Source of the DNA: an uncultured Dokdonia sp.
GTDB taxonomy: Bacteria; Bacteroidota; Bacteroidia; Flavobacteriales; Flavobacteriaceae
Direction of reading: 5' to 3'
Length of the DNA stretch: 64,000 nucleotides
Assembly (NCBI GenBank): GCA_947503305.1
Contig: CANNDF010000005.1
Coordinates: 310,001-374,000, forward strand
The translations under genes and the position numbers were made by a program. The notes beneath the pieces were generated by a model that saw only the letters and a list, made by a program, of their open reading frames with translations, searched no databases and had not been told where the DNA came from. Below, in pieces: positions 10,566 to 22,374 of the stretch (within the stretch, counting starts at the first letter, position 1; each line of letters opens with the position of its first letter).

Positions 10566-11222
10566 TTGAATATGCCTACAGAAAACACACATACTATTTG
10601 GATTGTCGAAGACGATCCTATCTTTAAAGAGTCGCTGGAAGATCTCATTACTATGACGGATGGATTTCATTTGGGACATACGGCAAATTCTGTAGAAAAA
10701 GCAATTCAAGCCTTTGGAATCAAAGAAAATCCCGACATCATTCTTGAAGATATCGGACTTCCCGGACTATCGGGAATTGAGGCTATCTCTATTTACAAAA
10801 AACTATTCCCTAATGTCCTTATCGTGATCCTCACCATATTTGATGATGATGAGCGTGTTTTTGAAGCCATAAAAGCAGGTGCCGATGGCTATTTATTGAA
10901 AAGAGCACCGGGTTCTGAAATCATACACAACTTACAACAACTCATACAGGGCGGTGCTACCCTATCTCCTCCTATTGCAAAAAAAGTGATGAATATGCTC
11001 GTAAAACCTTCTCAGCAAAAAACGATTAAAAATCCGTTAACCAAGCGAGAAGTAATCATCACCAAATACCTAGTGGACGGATTGACAATCAACGAAATCG
11101 CAGACAAACTGGTCATCAGTAAGCACACGGTAGATACACATACCAAAAACATCTACAAAAAACTACACGTTCACAACCGCAGTAATCTCGCCACTGTAGC
11201 TATCAAAAAGGGACTTATCTAA
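10566..11222 (+). CDS. LuxR-family response regulator
   Basis: Receiver EDDPIF...ILEDIGLPGLSG...K; HTH LTKREVIITKYLVDGLTINEIADKLVISKHTVDTHTKNIYKKL; directly follows the kinase. Confidence 0.92.
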   Translation: MNMPTENTHTIWIVEDDPIFKESLEDLITMTDGFHLGHTANSVEKAIQAFGIKENPDIILEDIGLPGLSGIEAISIYKKLFPNVLIVILTIFDDDERVFEAIKAGADGYLLKRAPGSEIIHNLQQLIQGGATLSPPIAKKVMNMLVKPSQQKTIKNPLTKREVIITKYLVDGLTINEIADKLVISKHTVDTHTKNIYKKLHVHNRSNLATVAIKKGLI

Positions 11223-11387
11223 ATTTTTACGCTTCCATAAATTACCGTAAACACGGTATTTCTTACTAAGGATTCCCTTACCACCTTTGTAGTGTAGATA
11301 TAACCCTATATCCATTTTAATAAAACTTTTTAAAGCGACCTATTGCAGGGATACGAATATAGGACGGATAAAAAATTAAAGCTCACT

Positions 11388-14300
11388 ATGAAAAAAATTA
11401 CATTAGTATTGATTCTTTTTTGGAGTTATTGCTCCTGTCTTGCTACCGATTTAAACCCGGCAGATATTGCATTTACTACCTTTAATACCGATGGTAGAAA
11501 CAACTTTAGTTTTGTACTATTACGAGACATTTCAGGCACTACGCAACTGCACTTTACAGATCGCGGATGGAATACCACCACAGACGATTTTTTAACATTT
11601 TCAGGAGGAGGTACTCTCACTTGGACGTACACAGGCTTTCTTCCGGCGGGTACAGAAGTCGTTTTGATCGACGCCAATCGGTTTGGTGATGGAGGTGGAT
11701 CTGTTTCTCATGGTACCGTTGCAGAAACCGCGAGTTTTGATTTAAACACAGCTGGAGATTCTCTGTCTGCCTTTGAAGGTCCTGATGTCAATACAGTAGA
11801 TGAATTTATCTTTGCCGTCTATATAGGTGCCCAAGGATGGGCAACTAATCCACTACCTATAGGGACTTTTGGAGACGATGCTTCCAACCTTCCTAGAGAC
11901 CTCATCAATAGGAATGATCTCCCCATGAGTACCGGATTTGCGTCGGCTTGGGAAACCAATTCTACGGATAATAACTATCAATACGACTGTACTATTTTAA
12001 ATCCTCTGGAAGATCTCGTGCCTCAATTACAAGGAGTTTCTTTGTTCAATACGTCAAATGGCGGGATGTCTGGTTTTACCATACTACCCGCTTTGGGATG
12101 TAGCTTTCTCATGACGGATAACAAACCCAATACAGATGCCCTCTTAAAGGCAGGAGATATCCTGATTACAGGGTATAATTCTGAAAGTCCGAATGGAAAC
12201 GGCAGTAATTTCTCCTTCCTTACCCTCACAGAAATTGCCGCAGGGACAATCATCAAATTTACAGACAGAGGGTGGTCTGCTGCTGATACTTTTGTCGATA
12301 ATGTGGTAGATGAAAATACCATAGTTTGGCAAGCGACCACCAATATCGATTGTGGTGTTGAGGTGCTTATACAAGCGATTAACATCAATGGGGCTTTCTC
12401 GATTATAGGAGAAGTACTCAGTGGTGGTATCTCTTTTAATACGGAGGGAGATCAAATTCACGCCTATCAAGGGCCGGATTCAAATCCTATATTTATTACG
12501 AGTTTTCAAAACAACTCGGGAATGTATGATGCCGACGCTACGACCATTAATGAATCTACACTCCCGGACGGGCTTGTAGAAGGAATCAGCGCCTTTGCTG
12601 TAAATCCAGAGGTAGATAATCTCGTATATAATGGTTCTATGCGATCCGGTTCTGCCGCCGATCTTCGCGATTTTATCTATGATAATTCAGGAGATCCGGC
12701 GCAAGTGAGCGTTTGGAACGAACTGGACTCAGGTTTTGTCACCACAGGGACTATCAACTGGGCAATTACCGAATGTCTTTCAGATTGCCTTTTCAGTACG
12801 ACCTATACCATAGCCGGAGGGTGGGATAATGGCATGCCTACAAGTGATACTCAGGCCATTATCGCCGAACAGTACGATACCGCGATGGAAGGATCTTTTA
12901 GTGCTTGTGAACTTATTGTTGCTGCCAATGCAACCTTGCTTATCAGGGATGGACACTATGTTGAAGTTCAAAATGATATCCGTGTTAGCGACACAGGATT
13001 GATCAATGTTTCCAGTGAAGGAAGTATCGTTCAGGTATTAAATACAGCCGAAACTATTAATGACGGTTCTATTCTTGTACGCAAAACCACTCCTTTGATC
13101 AATGCGCGCAATTTTCTGGGGATGAGTAGTCCTATGGATGGCGAAACCAGAGATGGTGTTTATGGCAATTCCAGAGCTGTTTTTGGAATTATACCTAGTA
13201 ATTTCATTCCGTTTCCTATTGACCTGGTTGCATTTCCAGAGTTTGTAGGCGCAGAAAATTTTCTAGATGATAATAATGATTATCTGGATCCCTATACCGG
13301 CGGGCGACCCCTGCCTAGACCGGGAGAAGGACTTCTGGTATTCCCTTCTCAAACCGATACGGATCCCGATCAGATATACGAGATCGTTTTTTCACAGGGA
13401 ACCTTACATTCTGGGATTCTATCCGTACCGATCAATTATAATGGTCCTGCTACTGAAAACAACTATAACTTATTGGGTAATCCGTACGCTTCTGCTATTG
13501 ATGTAACAGCATTCATCAATGCTAATGATGCGGTCAATGAGGTATACTATTGGGATCATTTAACAAACCCCTCAGCTTCCCTACCCGGTTTTGGAACCAG
13601 TAATTTTTCGATGAATGATATCTCTATCCGAAATGCAATGATGGGAGTGGGCGCCGTAAATGGAAGTCCGCTTCCCAGTCAGTTTATGGCTTCCGGACAG
13701 GGGTTTGGGATCAAAGCAGATCAAGCACAAGCAGGAGCATTGACCCCCGTCACTTTTAACAATACCATGCGCGTGACAGGCAATAACAATGATTTTAGAT
13801 CCAGCACATCTGACTCAGAAGTAAATAAACTTTGGCTCAATCTTACGACCCCTCTCTATGAAGAAGCGGTATCACAAACAGCCATTGGCTTTACACCTTT
13901 AGCCACTGCCGATTTTGACAAGGGGTATGATAGCTATCGTGTAGGGACCTTTATTTCCTTATTCACCACGCTGGACGACTCGTATCTGGCCATACAGGGA
14001 CGAGAAGCTTTTGATGATGAGATGGAGATTACTATGGGAATGTCTACGACCTTGGATACAAACGCCAATTACACCATTGATATCAATGATTTAGAAGGGA
14101 TCGATATCGAAAGTACGCCTATTTTTTTAATCGATCATTTCACAGATACTTTTACCAATCTTAAAGAAGGTGCCTATACCTTCCAGGCTACCAAAGGCAT
14201 CTATCCAGACCGTTTTACACTTGTTTTCAAAGACCGAGACGTTTTGGGAACAGAAGATATACGCTTTCGCGAAAGCGTACGTATCTACCCCAACCCTGCT

Positions 14301-14510
14301 TACAATCAGATCACTCTAGATTATAGAGGTACACAACAACTACAACATATGGTTATTACGGATGTGCAAGGAAAAATAGTACAAGAGTATTCACTTGCCG
14401 ATTTTGATCAGTCGCAACAGATAGATATCAGTACTTTGTCTAAAGGGATGTATTTTATGGCCCTTCGCAGCGATCAAGAACAAGTCGTTAAAAAGCTTAT
14501 CAAACGATAA
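11388..14510 (+). CDS. large secreted protein with C-terminal type IX secretion sorting domain (type A)
   Basis: Signal peptide MKKITLVLILFWSYCS; C-terminus RIYPNPAYNQITLDY...LSKGMYFMALRSDQEQVVKKLIKR. Confidence 0.88.
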   Translation: MKKITLVLILFWSYCSCLATDLNPADIAFTTFNTDGRNNFSFVLLRDISGTTQLHFTDRGWNTTTDDFLTFSGGGTLTWTYTGFLPAGTEVVLIDANRFGDGGGSVSHGTVAETASFDLNTAGDSLSAFEGPDVNTVDEFIFAVYIGAQGWATNPLPIGTFGDDASNLPRDLINRNDLPMSTGFASAWETNSTDNNYQYDCTILNPLEDLVPQLQGVSLFNTSNGGMSGFTILPALGCSFLMTDNKPNTDALLKAGDILITGYNSESPNGNGSNFSFLTLTEIAAGTIIKFTDRGWSAADTFVDNVVDENTIVWQATTNIDCGVEVLIQAININGAFSIIGEVLSGGISFNTEGDQIHAYQGPDSNPIFITSFQNNSGMYDADATTINESTLPDGLVEGISAFAVNPEVDNLVYNGSMRSGSAADLRDFIYDNSGDPAQVSVWNELDSGFVTTGTINWAITECLSDCLFSTTYTIAGGWDNGMPTSDTQAIIAEQYDTAMEGSFSACELIVAANATLLIRDGHYVEVQNDIRVSDTGLINVSSEGSIVQVLNTAETINDGSILVRKTTPLINARNFLGMSSPMDGETRDGVYGNSRAVFGIIPSNFIPFPIDLVAFPEFVGAENFLDDNNDYLDPYTGGRPLPRPGEGLLVFPSQTDTDPDQIYEIVFSQGTLHSGILSVPINYNGPATENNYNLLGNPYASAIDVTAFINANDAVNEVYYWDHLTNPSASLPGFGTSNFSMNDISIRNAMMGVGAVNGSPLPSQFMASGQGFGIKADQAQAGALTPVTFNNTMRVTGNNNDFRSSTSDSEVNKLWLNLTTPLYEEAVSQTAIGFTPLATADFDKGYDSYRVGTFISLFTTLDDSYLAIQGREAFDDEMEITMGMSTTLDTNANYTIDINDLEGIDIESTPIFLIDHFTDTFTNLKEGAYTFQATKGIYPDRFTLVFKDRDVLGTEDIRFRESVRIYPNPAYNQITLDYRGTQQLQHMVITDVQGKIVQEYSLADFDQSQQIDISTLSKGMYFMALRSDQEQVVKKLIKR
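14260..14279. repeat. dispersed palindrome, perfect 20-mer, inside CDS
   Basis: TACGCTTTCGCGAAAGCGTA within the T9SS-sorted protein, encoding RFRESV. Confidence 0.9.
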
Positions 14511-14530
14511 AAGAATATCTTAGATTGCAT

Positions 14531-14569
14531 AAAAAAGGGAGCTTCGTTTCGAAACAAGCTCCCTTTTTT
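14531..14569. terminator. bidirectional rho-independent terminator between convergent genes
   Basis: AAAAAAGGGAGCTT ... AAGCTCCCTTTTTT, stem flanked by A/T runs. Confidence 0.85.
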
Positions 14570-14593
14570 TATATCGTGGTATACTAAGCTAAC

Positions 14594-17044
14594 TTAGAGC
14601 TTTTTAGCATTTTTAACTTTCTGCTTGGTCAATGCCAGCTCTAGCACTTCGCTCATATCATTTACATAATGAAATGTAAGCCCTTTTAAATAATCTGCAT
14701 TGATCTCTTCAATATCACGGCGGTTTTGCTCACACATTAAGATTTCTTTGATACGTGCACGTTTGGCAGCAAGTATCTTTTCTTTAATACCTCCTACTGG
14801 CAATACTTTTCCGCGGAGGGTAATTTCTCCTGTCATTGCAATGCTTTTCTTCACCTTACGCTGTGTATATAGAGATACTAAAGATGTAAGCATTGTAATC
14901 CCTGCGCTAGGACCGTCTTTAGGAGTTGCCCCTTCTGGCACATGAATATGTACATTGTACTTATCAAAAATATCTGTATTAAGGCCTAGAGATTCAGCAT
15001 TTGCTTTAATATACTCCATAGCAATTGTAGCACTTTCTTTCATTACTTTTCCTAAGTTTCCAGTAATAGAAAGGGCTCCTTTTCCTTTTGATAATGCAGA
15101 TTCTATGAATAAAATATCTCCTCCTACGCGAGTCCATGCCAGTCCTGTTACTACTCCAGCTACATCATTATTCTCATATTTGCCCCGTTCTAATCGTGGA
15201 GGGCCTAAGACTTCGATCACATCATCTGTAGATACCTTGACATTATAGTCTTCTTCCATCGCAATATTTTTAGCACCATAACGTACCATTTTTGCGATTT
15301 GTTTTTCCAGACCTCGGACTCCAGACTCACGGGTATATCCCTCGACGATTTTCTCTAGTTGTGGTTTGGCAATTTTAAGTTGCTTATCATTCATTCCATG
15401 TTCTTCGAGTTGTTTAGGAAGTAAATGGCGCTTACCTATTTCTACTTTTTCTTCTATGGTATATCCTGTTACGTTAATAATCTCCATACGATCACGCAAA
15501 GCTGGTTGAATGGTATTGAGACTATTTGAAGTGGCGATAAACATTACTTTAGAAAGGTCAAATCCCATTTCTAAGAAGTTATCATAAAAAGAACTATTCT
15601 GTTCTGGATCGAGTACTTCCAATAAAGCAGATGAAGGATCTCCTTGATGTCCTGCACTGAGCTTATCGATTTCATCCAGTACAAAAACAGGATTGCTAGT
15701 TCCAGCTTTTTTAAGACTCTGTAGGATACGCCCTGGCATTGCACCGATATAGGTCTTACGATGTCCGCGTATTTCTGCTTCGTCTCGTAACCCTCCTAAA
15801 CTCATTCGTACATACTCTCTTCCTAGTGCTTCTGCTATAGATTTTCCCAAAGAGGTTTTTCCTACCCCCGGAGGGCCATATAGACAGAGGATCGGTGATT
15901 TCATATCATTACGCAATTTCAATACGGCCAGATATTCTATAATACGACGTTTTACATCTTCCAGTCCATAATGATCCCGATCTAAAATACGCTTAGCGCG
16001 TTTTAAGTCAAATTGATCTTTACTAAATTCATTCCAAGGTAACTCCAAAAATAAGTCCAGATAATTGCGCTGGATACTGTATTCTGCCACCTGTGGATTC
16101 ATGCGTTGCATTTTTGCCAGTTCTTTATTAAAATGCTTGGCTACTTTCTCATCCCATTTTTTATTTTTGGAACGTAATCGCATTTCTTCCAGGTCATCTT
16201 CTGAGGATACTCCCCCCAGTTCTTCCTGAATGGTTTTCATCTGTTGGTGTAAGAAATACTCGCGTTGTTGCTGGCTCATATCACTTTGCACCTTGCTTTG
16301 GATATCGTTTTTAAGTTCCAACTTCTGACGCTCCATATCCATAAACTTAAGCGTTTCCAACGCACGTTTATGTAAATCATTAACCTCTAGTAACTGTTGT
16401 TTTTCAGTAACGGTAAGGTTCATATTTGAACTTATAAAATTGATCAAAAACGAGTTACTCTCAATATTTTTAATAGCAAAAGATGCCTCCGAAGGTATAT
16501 TAGGAGATTCCTGTATAATTTGGAGTGACAGATCTCGTATTGAATCGATCACCGCTTTAAATTCTTTATTGCCTTTGGCTGGACGCTTTTCTGGATATTC
16601 AGCAATACGTGCCATTATATAAGGTTTCTCTGCGGTTACCTCGGTAATTTCAAATCGTTTTTTACCTTGAATGATCACTGTCACATTTCCATCAGGCATT
16701 TTAAGAACTCGTAAGATGCGTGCTACAACACCCACCTTATGAATATCTTCACCAGTAGGATTTTCTACTTCTTCATCTTTTTGAGCAACGACACCAACAA
16801 CTTTACCGCCTTTATTGGCTTCATCTATAAGCTTTATAGAAGTATCTCTACCCGCCGAAATAGGAATTACTACACCTGGAAATAGTACCATATTACGTAA
16901 GGGTAAAATAGGAATACTATCTGGGAGCTCTTCTTTATTAATCGCTTCTTCATCTTCTGGAGTCATCAGAGGGATTAACTCTGCATCTCCATCTATATCT
17001 TGCAATGACAATCTGTCAAGGGTCGTAAATTTAGGTTTTGCCAT
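14594..17044 (-). CDS. lon: ATP-dependent protease Lon
   Basis: [48 protein letters not shown] catalytic Ser, [13 protein letters not shown]. Confidence 0.97.
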   Translation of the reverse strand: MAKPKFTTLDRLSLQDIDGDAELIPLMTPEDEEAINKEELPDSIPILPLRNMVLFPGVVIPISAGRDTSIKLIDEANKGGKVVGVVAQKDEEVENPTGEDIHKVGVVARILRVLKMPDGNVTVIIQGKKRFEITEVTAEKPYIMARIAEYPEKRPAKGNKEFKAVIDSIRDLSLQIIQESPNIPSEASFAIKNIESNSFLINFISSNMNLTVTEKQQLLEVNDLHKRALETLKFMDMERQKLELKNDIQSKVQSDMSQQQREYFLHQQMKTIQEELGGVSSEDDLEEMRLRSKNKKWDEKVAKHFNKELAKMQRMNPQVAEYSIQRNYLDLFLELPWNEFSKDQFDLKRAKRILDRDHYGLEDVKRRIIEYLAVLKLRNDMKSPILCLYGPPGVGKTSLGKSIAEALGREYVRMSLGGLRDEAEIRGHRKTYIGAMPGRILQSLKKAGTSNPVFVLDEIDKLSAGHQGDPSSALLEVLDPEQNSSFYDNFLEMGFDLSKVMFIATSNSLNTIQPALRDRMEIINVTGYTIEEKVEIGKRHLLPKQLEEHGMNDKQLKIAKPQLEKIVEGYTRESGVRGLEKQIAKMVRYGAKNIAMEEDYNVKVSTDDVIEVLGPPRLERGKYENNDVAGVVTGLAWTRVGGDILFIESALSKGKGALSITGNLGKVMKESATIAMEYIKANAESLGLNTDIFDKYNVHIHVPEGATPKDGPSAGITMLTSLVSLYTQRKVKKSIAMTGEITLRGKVLPVGGIKEKILAAKRARIKEILMCEQNRRDIEEINADYLKGLTFHYVNDMSEVLELALTKQKVKNAKKL

Positions 17045-17436
17045 ACTATATATACGTCACTATGTCACACAACTGTGTAACGGACATTTTATTACCAAAT
17101 TAATTATCAGCGTTTTACAAATATACTATTAAGAATAGATAGATAGGTATACGCTCTATATAGTCTATAAGACAATTGTTATGCCAGTCTATTTTTAAGA
17201 TAAAATGAGGTGCGCTTTCGCTAAAAGAAACACGTCAAATTTTTAAAGTTGTAGAAGGGAGTCAAAAATCGTACAGGTAATTTTAATTACGTATGTTTTT
17301 ATATATTAGTATCCTGAGTCTTCTTGATTTATAGCTTGTACATTTTAGAACTAAAAAGTGTAATTGCATAAACTCATGCATAATTCAAAACTATAAATAA
17401 CATAGTACAGATTGCTAACCAACATCATACTGCATC

Positions 17437-17898
17437 ATGAAAATATCTGATTTACTGGACAAAAAAATCTCAAAGATTCGTTTTAACCACATATTTGAAA
17501 ATAAGGATGGACAGCAAGGGTTCCAATCTCAGATTAAATTATCCAATGGTCAGTTTGTATTATTACCAAAATCTCCAGATGATACTATAGATTTGATTGA
17601 ACAGTATGCCAGTAACAATACGTTACCATTTCATGAGGCCAAACGATGTGGATTAACCTCAAGACTTCTATTCAAAAACAAACAAATTATAGATATACAT
17701 TTTAAGTATATGGACGATGAACCTATTTCAGATTCGAGTGCTATCCTTGAATTAGATAATGGAAAGTTTATCACAGAAAATAATGCTACTCAAAACGACC
17801 TAACAAATATCAATTTACAGATTATGAATAAAGCACAATTCCGTGCACTTACTCATGATGGAATTGAGCTTAGATCGCTTCGAAAAAATATGGCATAA
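17437..17898 (+). CDS. hypothetical protein
   Basis: 153 aa ORF, no recognisable family. Confidence 0.5.
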   Translation: MKISDLLDKKISKIRFNHIFENKDGQQGFQSQIKLSNGQFVLLPKSPDDTIDLIEQYASNNTLPFHEAKRCGLTSRLLFKNKQIIDIHFKYMDDEPISDSSAILELDNGKFITENNATQNDLTNINLQIMNKAQFRALTHDGIELRSLRKNMA

Positions 17899-17996
17899 TA
17901 ATTCTGTCCAACTAAACTTCTGATCAAGTTTTCTATTTGCACGCTAATAGTTACATTAGCGTTCTTAAACCATATACATTGTATAATACATATCTT

Positions 17997-18464
17997 ATGA
18001 AATTAAAACTATTCGTATTTGCCATCCTTTTAGGGATGTTTGGAATCCAGTCTGCTACTGCTCAAAAAGTAAAAATTAAAAAAGGAATCATCTATGTAGA
18101 TAAGTCTGAATTCTTGAAGTATGATGATGAGTTTAATAATATTGCATTGCAAAAATCGGACGGGACTGAATTTGCAGTTTTAAAAGAATATACATTTGAA
18201 AAGGCTCGAAAAAAAGATCCAAATAATCCTCAAGACTGGCGTTACGGAGACACAACCACTGTAAGATATTATGTCATCACATTTACAGATTTTGAGTTAG
18301 AATATGAAACCGACTTAAGTCTTAAAAAAATATATAAAGCCTTTTACAAGTATAAGTTACTTGACTCTGAATCAAATATCTCTGAAGAGAATGCAAAAAA
18401 AATAGGCTCAAAAATATCTAAAGAAATTAGTGGAGAAAGACCCGTAGTTCTTCTACGAGGTTAA
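17997..18464 (+). CDS. secreted hypothetical protein
   Basis: Signal peptide MKLKLFVFAILLGMFGIQSATAQ; start re-set. Confidence 0.55.
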   Translation: MKLKLFVFAILLGMFGIQSATAQKVKIKKGIIYVDKSEFLKYDDEFNNIALQKSDGTEFAVLKEYTFEKARKKDPNNPQDWRYGDTTTVRYYVITFTDFELEYETDLSLKKIYKAFYKYKLLDSESNISEENAKKIGSKISKEISGERPVVLLRG

Positions 18465-18516
18465 TTTTCAATACATTTTCATACAAAAGTAGCTGTATCT
18501 TGTAAAATAAATAAGC

Positions 18517-18912
18517 ATGAAATACGCCTATACTATTTTATACGTAGAAAATGTAATAGATACCATTGAGTTTTACAAAAAAGCATTTGGATTTACTGAA
18601 AAGTTTAGTACTCCAGAAAAAGATTATGGAGAGTTAGCATCGGGAGAGACTACCATTGCGTTTGCTTCGATAACGCTGGCAAATTCAAATTTAAAAAACG
18701 GATTTATAAAAAATTCGCCTACTCAAAAACCCTTTGGAATAGAACTGGCATTTACTACAGATACTATTGATACCGATTTTCATAAGGCTATTCAATCTGG
18801 AGCTGTATTAGTGGCGCCTATATCTCAAAAACCTTGGGGGCAACGCGTAGGTTATGTACGGGACATTAATGGGTTTCTAATCGAATTATGTACTCCTATT
18901 TCTACAAACTAA
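18517..18912 (+). CDS. VOC family (glyoxalase-like) protein
   Basis: YTILYVENVIDTIEFYKKAFGF...PWGQRVGYVRDINGFLIELCTP. Confidence 0.88.
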   Translation: MKYAYTILYVENVIDTIEFYKKAFGFTEKFSTPEKDYGELASGETTIAFASITLANSNLKNGFIKNSPTQKPFGIELAFTTDTIDTDFHKAIQSGAVLVAPISQKPWGQRVGYVRDINGFLIELCTPISTN

Positions 18913-19147
18913 AAATCTTCTTCAGATCATCTTTGATGCCTAAGTGATTTAACAAGAATATTTAAAAGCATAAAGAGCCTCAATAAAAAAGGATTTTTCT
19001 AGTTATAGCATCAAGACTATGATAGGGATACTCCTTTTATTTAGGCTATGTATTTTCTTATATTCGTATCAATACGGCTATTAAGTTCATTCTATGGTGT
19101 TATCATAAAAATATATAATCACCTTGCTTTAACTTCTCACCTATTCT

Positions 19148-20200
19148 ATGATTGAAACTGAGCAAATTTTTGTTTTTATAGGAGTAATTCTAGTTATCTT
19201 CTTTGCTATATTATTACTTACTTCAAAAAAGTATAAAAACTACCCTAACAAATTTCTAGCAGCTGCCTTACTCACACTTTCTGTACTTATTTTAAGATTG
19301 CGAGGGTTATTAGAAGACACTTTTATAGGTAGCCTTACAGAGGTGTTTAGAATAGAATACCTTTTCTCTGTATTTCTGTATTTATATGTATGTTATACAT
19401 TAAAAAAGAAAGTAAAACGAAGTACACAGGTCCTGTTAATACTACCCTTTATCATTTTTAGTGGTATCTATGCTATTTTGTTTTATATAGAATGGTTTGC
19501 TTATGATTTATTTGAAAATTTTATTGAGGTATTAGAGCCTTTAGAACTATATATCCCCATTCTATTTAATAGTACCGTCATCATTGTATTTACACAAATC
19601 GTATATCAAAGTGAAGCTCAAAAGACCTTTAAAAAATGGATCTATATTATTGCTATGGGACTGATGCTAGTGATGGCTGGTTTTCTAATATTAGAATTTA
19701 TAGAAGCATGGTTTGATCTAGATTTTTGGAACTATATAGGAATTACTTTTTCTATTTTTTTTATTAGCATTACCTATCTTGGAGTTCAGCAATTGCATAT
19801 AGAGCAAGAACAAATTACACTCAAAAAAATATATAAAAAGAAAACGCCTACTACTAAAAATAAGATAGGGCTTTCTCATTTTGAACGTATGCAATTAATC
19901 ATGGAAGAGCAAGAACTCTTCAAAGATCCAAGTTTTGATCGAGAGAGATTAGCTTCAGAAATAGGTTTAAGTTCCAGCTCCATTACCCGAATATTAAAAG
20001 AAGAGGGGCAAGTACGTTTTAATGACTTTGTAAATACACATCGTATTAAGCTTGCAAAAAAATTACTCACAGACACGCGCTTTCATATTTTTTCTTTGGA
20101 AGCTATTGGTAAAGAAGTGGGGTTTAAATCACGAAGTACTTTCTACGAAACTTTCAAAAAAGAAGTGGGTGTTTCTCCTGGTATTTTCAAAAAACAATAA
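19148..20200 (+). CDS. AraC family regulator with N-terminal multi-TM domain
   Basis: Several TM stretches then HTH: LASEIGLSSSSITRILKEEGQVRFNDFVNTHRIKLAKKLL...GFKSRSTFYETFKKEVGVSPGIF. Confidence 0.85.
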   Translation: MIETEQIFVFIGVILVIFFAILLLTSKKYKNYPNKFLAAALLTLSVLILRLRGLLEDTFIGSLTEVFRIEYLFSVFLYLYVCYTLKKKVKRSTQVLLILPFIIFSGIYAILFYIEWFAYDLFENFIEVLEPLELYIPILFNSTVIIVFTQIVYQSEAQKTFKKWIYIIAMGLMLVMAGFLILEFIEAWFDLDFWNYIGITFSIFFISITYLGVQQLHIEQEQITLKKIYKKKTPTTKNKIGLSHFERMQLIMEEQELFKDPSFDRERLASEIGLSSSSITRILKEEGQVRFNDFVNTHRIKLAKKLLTDTRFHIFSLEAIGKEVGFKSRSTFYETFKKEVGVSPGIFKKQ

Positions 20201-20336
20201 CAGTTGTCCTGTTATCTTCTAAATAGTCATATTTCGGACATCAAAACAGACATTACAGATAATTACCATACACTAAAGAAATAGAACGGTCGTACTATTA
20301 CCAATAATAAATATAACATTCAAAAAATAGAATAGT

Positions 20337-21092
20337 ATGAAATCAGTAAAAAAGAGTTTTAATCGTATCATCCTACTTGTATTCTTAAGTTTTATTGTTG
20401 CTTGTAATAGTGATGATGATTCAAATCCGGAAATCGTAAATGTAGATACAAGCAATGCAATTAATAAAATTATGCCATTAGGAGCTTCCAGAGTTGAGGG
20501 TGCCAGGCCAGAATACGAAAGTTATCGTTATGATCTTTGGAAGTTATTAATTGATGGAGGTTATGATTTTGATTTTATAGGAACCGAAACAGATGAAGCA
20601 TCTTACCCCGAATATAATGGATTGTCTTTTGACCGTAATCATGAAGGACGTGGTGGCATTACATCAGGAGGCATCTTAGAAGAAATAGATATATGGTTAA
20701 GTGATTTAAGTACGGTACCGGATATTGTCCTTTTTAGTTCTCCAGGAGGTAACGATGGTATTGATAATTATACACAATCCCTTTCTAATATAAGCGCTAT
20801 TATTGATATTTTACAAGCGGCAAATCCAAATGTTACTATTTTTCTAGAACTTCCAGCACCTGCACTTACTAGTGAGCAAACTCCAGAGTTTTTAGCATAT
20901 TACAATCAGGCATTACAAGATATCCCAATAGTAGCGCAAGAACAAACTACATCTACTTCAAATGTTCTTATTGTAGATATGTCTACTGATTTTATTGATG
21001 ATTATCTGGCAGATGACGTACACTATAATCTAGCAGGTGCCAATTTTGTAGCAAATCGGTATTATGATGCTTTACAAAGTGTATTACAATAA
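20337..21092 (+). CDS. SGNH/GDSL-type hydrolase lipoprotein
   Basis: Lipobox IVAC; IMPLGASRVEG, SPGGNDG, DDVHYNLAGANFVANRYYDAL. Confidence 0.75.
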   Translation: MKSVKKSFNRIILLVFLSFIVACNSDDDSNPEIVNVDTSNAINKIMPLGASRVEGARPEYESYRYDLWKLLIDGGYDFDFIGTETDEASYPEYNGLSFDRNHEGRGGITSGGILEEIDIWLSDLSTVPDIVLFSSPGGNDGIDNYTQSLSNISAIIDILQAANPNVTIFLELPAPALTSEQTPEFLAYYNQALQDIPIVAQEQTTSTSNVLIVDMSTDFIDDYLADDVHYNLAGANFVANRYYDALQSVLQ

Positions 21093-21428
21093 CAAAGTAA
21101 GTACGACATGAAGACTATCTCTTTATATAAAATACGCTGTATGTACCTATATCTTATCACCTATACAAAATAGGACATACAAGAAAGGATAGATCTATAC
21201 TCAGTGAGTACGATTTCAATCTGACCATGTCTCTAGTTCTTTAATAAAATTAAGACTATAGAATGAAATTGTACTTACATTTACTTTACTTCTTTTTAAA
21301 CGTACATATATTTTTGCAGGAAATATGACTATATCTCATGGAATAAATGCCATTGCTTTAGCAAAAAAATAGCGCATAACCTTCATAAATATTAGAATGA
21401 AAAATAGTACATTTAATTACTACAAATT

Positions 21429-21980
21429 TTGAGTGTACCCCTATTCATTTTTATTATGAGCCACCAAAAGATTAATATACGGAATGCTAGACCGAAAGAG
21501 TTTAGAGCTATTGGTAAGCTTATGGTCTCTATCTATTCTCAATTAGAAGGCTTTCCAAAACCAAATGAAGAGCCTGAATATTATACGGTATTATCAAATG
21601 TAGGTGAGCTTACAAAAAAAGAAGATATCGAACTTCTAGTAGCCACTTCTGAAAATGATAATGTGGTAGGAGCTGTCGTATACTTTAGTGATCTAAAAAA
21701 TTATGGTGCCGATGGAGCAGTAACACAAATACAGAATGCTTCAGGGTTTAGGCTGCTAGCCGTAGATTCAAATGAACAAGGAAAGGGGATAGGAAAATTA
21801 TTATGCAAAGCCTGTATCCAACGAGCCCAGAAATTAAATCAAAAACAAGTCATTATTCATTCTACAGCCTCTATGAAAATTGCATGGGGTATGTATGAGA
21901 GATTAGGCTTTGTAAGATATGAAGAAATTGATTTTACAAAAGGGAACCTATATGTATACGGATTTAAACTAAGTTTATAA
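21429..21980 (+). CDS. GNAT family N-acetyltransferase
   Basis: LLAVDSNEQGKGIGKLLCKACIQRAQ...MYERLGFVRYEEID; start may be 21456. Confidence 0.85.
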   Translation: MSVPLFIFIMSHQKINIRNARPKEFRAIGKLMVSIYSQLEGFPKPNEEPEYYTVLSNVGELTKKEDIELLVATSENDNVVGAVVYFSDLKNYGADGAVTQIQNASGFRLLAVDSNEQGKGIGKLLCKACIQRAQKLNQKQVIIHSTASMKIAWGMYERLGFVRYEEIDFTKGNLYVYGFKLSL

Positions 21981-22022
21981 TTTAAAACAAATCGGTATTT
22001 ATAGATTTGTTATATTTGAATA

Positions 22023-22325
22023 ATGAATGTCATAGAAGTTAGTAAAGTATTATCTAACCAGATCAGAGTAGATATCTTAGAGTGGCTTAAAGACCCTGAA
22101 AAACATTTTCCTCCACACCAAGAATTAGGTCATTTTGATTTTGGAGTATGTTTGGTTTTTATAAAGAACAAAGCAGATTTATCACAATCTACGATATCTC
22201 AATATATGTCTCAAATGCAAAGCGCTGGTCTTGTTACAGCAACACGTCTAGGCAAATGGACCTATTTTAAACGAAACGAAGAAAACATCAAAAAATATAT
22301 TAATCATTTACAGTACAAACTTTAA
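22023..22325 (+). CDS. ArsR-type winged-helix regulator
   Basis: LSNQIRVDILEWLKDPE...SQSTISQYMSQMQSAGLVTATRLGKWTYFKRNEE. Confidence 0.82.
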   Translation: MNVIEVSKVLSNQIRVDILEWLKDPEKHFPPHQELGHFDFGVCLVFIKNKADLSQSTISQYMSQMQSAGLVTATRLGKWTYFKRNEENIKKYINHLQYKL

Positions 22326-22374
22326 TATTTAAAACAACACATCGACAATTCTCTATTTGTAAATCAGAAAGATT

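Noticed and set aside
14700-15248. ORFs on the + strand opposite lon (81 aa, 97 aa)
   Set aside because: Antisense shadow ORFs of a conserved gene, no family features.
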